From positions 1 through 64,000 of the forward strand of contig NZ_PVBT01000001.1 of assembly GCF_002980555.1 (NCBI RefSeq): DNA of 64,000 bases, written 5' to 3'. The stretch comes from Phyllobacterium myrsinacearum (lineage in GTDB: Bacteria > Pseudomonadota > Alphaproteobacteria > Rhizobiales > Rhizobiaceae). Made by a program: the position numbers and the translations under genes. Below the pieces are notes generated by a model. The model searched no databases, had not been told where the DNA came from, and saw nothing but the letters and a program-made list of their open reading frames with translations. Position 1 is the stretch's first letter. Each line of letters starts with the position of its first letter. This document shows, piece by piece, positions 62,418-64,000 of this stretch.

Positions 62418-64000
62418 ATGATTCATGCACAGAACGGCAAATCGACGGCAGGTTCTTTTGTACGCGCCAGCTGGTTTGTGTTCCTCATGGTCTTCGGCTC
62501 GATGCTGTTCGCATCGGCACAGGCTTCCGCTGAGACACGCACGCTCAAGCTCTATTTCATTCACACCAAGGAACGCGCGGAAATCACGTTCAAGAAGAAT
62601 GGACGCTATCAGCAGGACGGCCTGAACAAGCTCAACCGCTTCCTGCGCGACTGGCGCCGCAACGAACCGACGAACATGGATCCCCGCCTGTTCGATCTGG
62701 TCTGGCAGGTCTATCAGGCCGTCGGCGGCTCCGATTACATCCATGTGGTTTCCGCCTACCGGTCTCCGGCCACCAATTCCATGCTGCGCTCGCGCAGCCG
62801 CGGCGTCGCCCAGAAAAGCCAGCATATGCTGGGCAAGGCGATGGACTGGTATCTTCCCGGCGTGAAACTTTCGACCCTGCGCGTGACCGCGCTGAAATTC
62901 CAGGCCGGCGGCGTCGGCTATTACCCGACATCCGGCTCGCCTTTCGTCCACACCGACGTCGGCAATGTCCGCATGTGGCCGCGCATGAGCCGCCGCGAAC
63001 TGCTGGCCGTCTTCCCCGACGGCAAGACGATGCACATCCCCGCGGATGGCAAGCCGCTGCCCGGTTATGAACAGGCTGTTGCCGCCTATGAATCGCGCAA
63101 GCGCAGCGGCGGTTCCGTGCAGGTCGCCAGCAATTCCTCCAGCTCCGGCCGTCGCGGCAAGACCCTGTTCGGCATGCTCTTTGGCGGCGGCGGTGCCGAC
63201 GACGAGGAGGATTCCAGCGAAGGCAGCGTCGCCGTGGCCTCCGCGCCGACCCCATCGCGCGGCGTAGCCCGCGTCGCAAGGCCGGCTGCATCGGATGATG
63301 ACGAAGGCGGCGGTGCAACATCGCTGCCGGGCGTGGCGGTCGGACAGTCCGCCCCTGCCGCAGCTCCGGCTGCGCCTGCCCTGCCAACCCGCAATGCGCC
63401 TGCGCCTTTGACAGCGCCGCGGCCTGAAACACCGGTCGAAGCCTCGCCGGAAGACAATGCCGCGCTCGCCTTTGCCGTTCCTGTGCCGCTGCGCCGTCCG
63501 GATTATGCGCCGGCTGCACCTGAAACAGGCGCTCCCGCCACGCTGAACGCGCTCGCCGAGGATCAGTCGACCGTTGTCGCAGCCCTGCCGACGCCGCGTC
63601 CCACCGACAGCGCCGGTGCCATCCGTGACATGATCGCCGCCAATGTGAACACTCCGGCCAACGAACCGGCACCGGCCGCTCAGCCGGAAATGGTCAATGC
63701 GCTGGTTCCCGTTCCCTTTGACAAGCCGCAGTCCGGTCCCAAGCGTACCGACATGATGGTGGCCTCGGTGGTGCCGAACCCGCGCCCGGCCATGCCGCCT
63801 GCGCAGGTACAGGTTGCCGCGGCATCCGAGCATGATGTCATCCCGGTCCCGAACGACGATCTGGAAACCATCATCAAGCAGTCCGATGCCGCCCATGCCA
63901 AGGCACCGGCCGTTGCATCGGCCCAGGCCATGCCGACAGTACCGGCAACCACGGGCGGCCGCGTCGTCCGCAACAAGCCGGCACCGGCCCAGAACACGCA
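62418..64000 (+). CDS. DUF882 (peptidase M15_3-like) cell-wall protein, cut by the window edge
   Basis: The frame is open from ATG 62418 to the right edge with no stop (more than 527 codons), so the 3' end is missing. After a short N-terminal tail a hydrophobic stretch (WFVFLMVFGSMLFASAQASA) is a signal peptide. Residues about 45-200 are the DUF882 domain related to D,D-carboxypeptidases such as YcbK: SAYRSPATNSMLR, SQHMLGKAMDWYLPG and GYYPTSGSPFVHTDVG carry the zinc ligands His, Asp and His. The rest is long Ala/Pro-rich low-complexity sequence with recurring PTPRP/VPVPFDKP-like units. It probably trims or crosslinks murein. Confidence 0.9.
   Translation, partial: MIHAQNGKSTAGSFVRASWFVFLMVFGSMLFASAQASAETRTLKLYFIHTKERAEITFKKNGRYQQDGLNKLNRFLRDWRRNEPTNMDPRLFDLVWQVYQAVGGSDYIHVVSAYRSPATNSMLRSRSRGVAQKSQHMLGKAMDWYLPGVKLSTLRVTALKFQAGGVGYYPTSGSPFVHTDVGNVRMWPRMSRRELLAVFPDGKTMHIPADGKPLPGYEQAVAAYESRKRSGGSVQVASNSSSSGRRGKTLFGMLFGGGGADDEEDSSEGSVAVASAPTPSRGVARVARPAASDDDEGGGATSLPGVAVGQSAPAAAPAAPALPTRNAPAPLTAPRPETPVEASPEDNAALAFAVPVPLRRPDYAPAAPETGAPATLNALAEDQSTVVAALPTPRPTDSAGAIRDMIAANVNTPANEPAPAAQPEMVNALVPVPFDKPQSGPKRTDMMVASVVPNPRPAMPPAQVQVAAASEHDVIPVPNDDLETIIKQSDAAHAKAPAVASAQAMPTVPATTGGRVVRNKPAPAQNT

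Overview
The window is ordinary chromosomal DNA of an alphaproteobacterium of the order Hyphomicrobiales (Rhizobiales), most like the Brucella/Ochrobactrum/Phyllobacterium group. The grounds are the gene set: an Omp10 lipoprotein, a bacterial homospermidine synthase, CpdR beside an N-formylglutamate amidohydrolase, an mmgR/suhB-type sRNA beside an inositol-monophosphatase-family gene, a ROSE-type thermometer on a small heat-shock gene, the order cytochrome aa3 subunit IV-pntAA-pntAB-pntB, and a CCA-encoding initiator tRNA of alphaproteobacterial type. I cannot settle the genus from sequence alone. No insertion sequence, prophage, CRISPR array, integron or plasmid function is visible.

Layout. 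1-240: initiator tRNA with hairpins behind it, probably the tail of an rRNA operon lying left of the window. 366-3317: a translationally coupled CobW GTPase/WD40 pair and a creatininase-family amidohydrolase, all on minus. 3653-8979: MarR, an EamA permease, LacI, a small exported Inh-like protein, a glutamine-amidotransferase-fold hydrolase and a Tat-exported TRAP receptor. 9040-14471: TRAP membrane subunits, an SDR, an orphan LivH-type permease, a CGNR zinc-finger protein and a lipoprotein. 14695-17001: a membrane GGDEF-EAL protein. 17121-20939: DUF3096 micro-protein, oxidase subunit IV and the proton-translocating transhydrogenase. 20990-22810: flavodoxin-fold reductase, TPR lipoprotein and rpsU. 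23219-28432: heterotetrameric sarcosine oxidase soxBDAG. 28613-32387: membrane alpha/beta-hydrolase, NodN/MaoC hydratase, and a LysR divergent from an epimerase-type SDR. 32454-35180: tRNA-Val(GAC), cpdR, an N-formylglutamate amidohydrolase, the sRNA and hisN. 35191-38652: lysophospholipase-like hydrolase, small exported protein, hsp20 and a threonine-aldolase-like enzyme. 39106-45393: gltB-gltD. 45402-57227: an envelope-rich stretch (DUF459 SGNH-like protein, lytic transglycosylase, galU, beta-barrel protein, kdsD, NfeD/SPFH pair, hemH, LysM-tailed 5'-nucleotidase, omp10). 57408-64000: a highly structured intergenic region, hss, a frameshifted heme-dependent N-demethylase gene coupled to pepF, and the start of a DUF882 cell-wall gene cut by the right edge.

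How it works together. Nitrogen metabolism recurs: glutamate synthase, sarcosine oxidase (glycine plus formaldehyde), a creatininase-family enzyme, N-formylglutamate hydrolysis, a glutaminase-fold hydrolase, homospermidine synthesis and a putative amine demethylase. The second theme is envelope construction: UDP-glucose, arabinose-5-phosphate for Kdo, murein trimming, outer-membrane barrel and lipoproteins. The best regulatory material is RNA-level: a complete RpoH promoter plus three-hairpin ROSE-type leader on hsp20, an mmgR/suhB sRNA whose -35 box lies in the loop of an opposing terminator, a duplicated Shine-Dalgarno block ahead of gltB, a structured rpsU leader with a tRNA T-arm-like motif, and an unidentified structured region beside hss.

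I found no clear new defence, secretion or biosynthetic system. The most checkable novelties are the structured region at 57408-57727, the rpsU leader, the gltB leader, the LysM-5'-nucleotidase and the frameshifted demethylase. Start codons were chosen by ribosome-binding sites and family N-termini and often differ from the longest reading frame.
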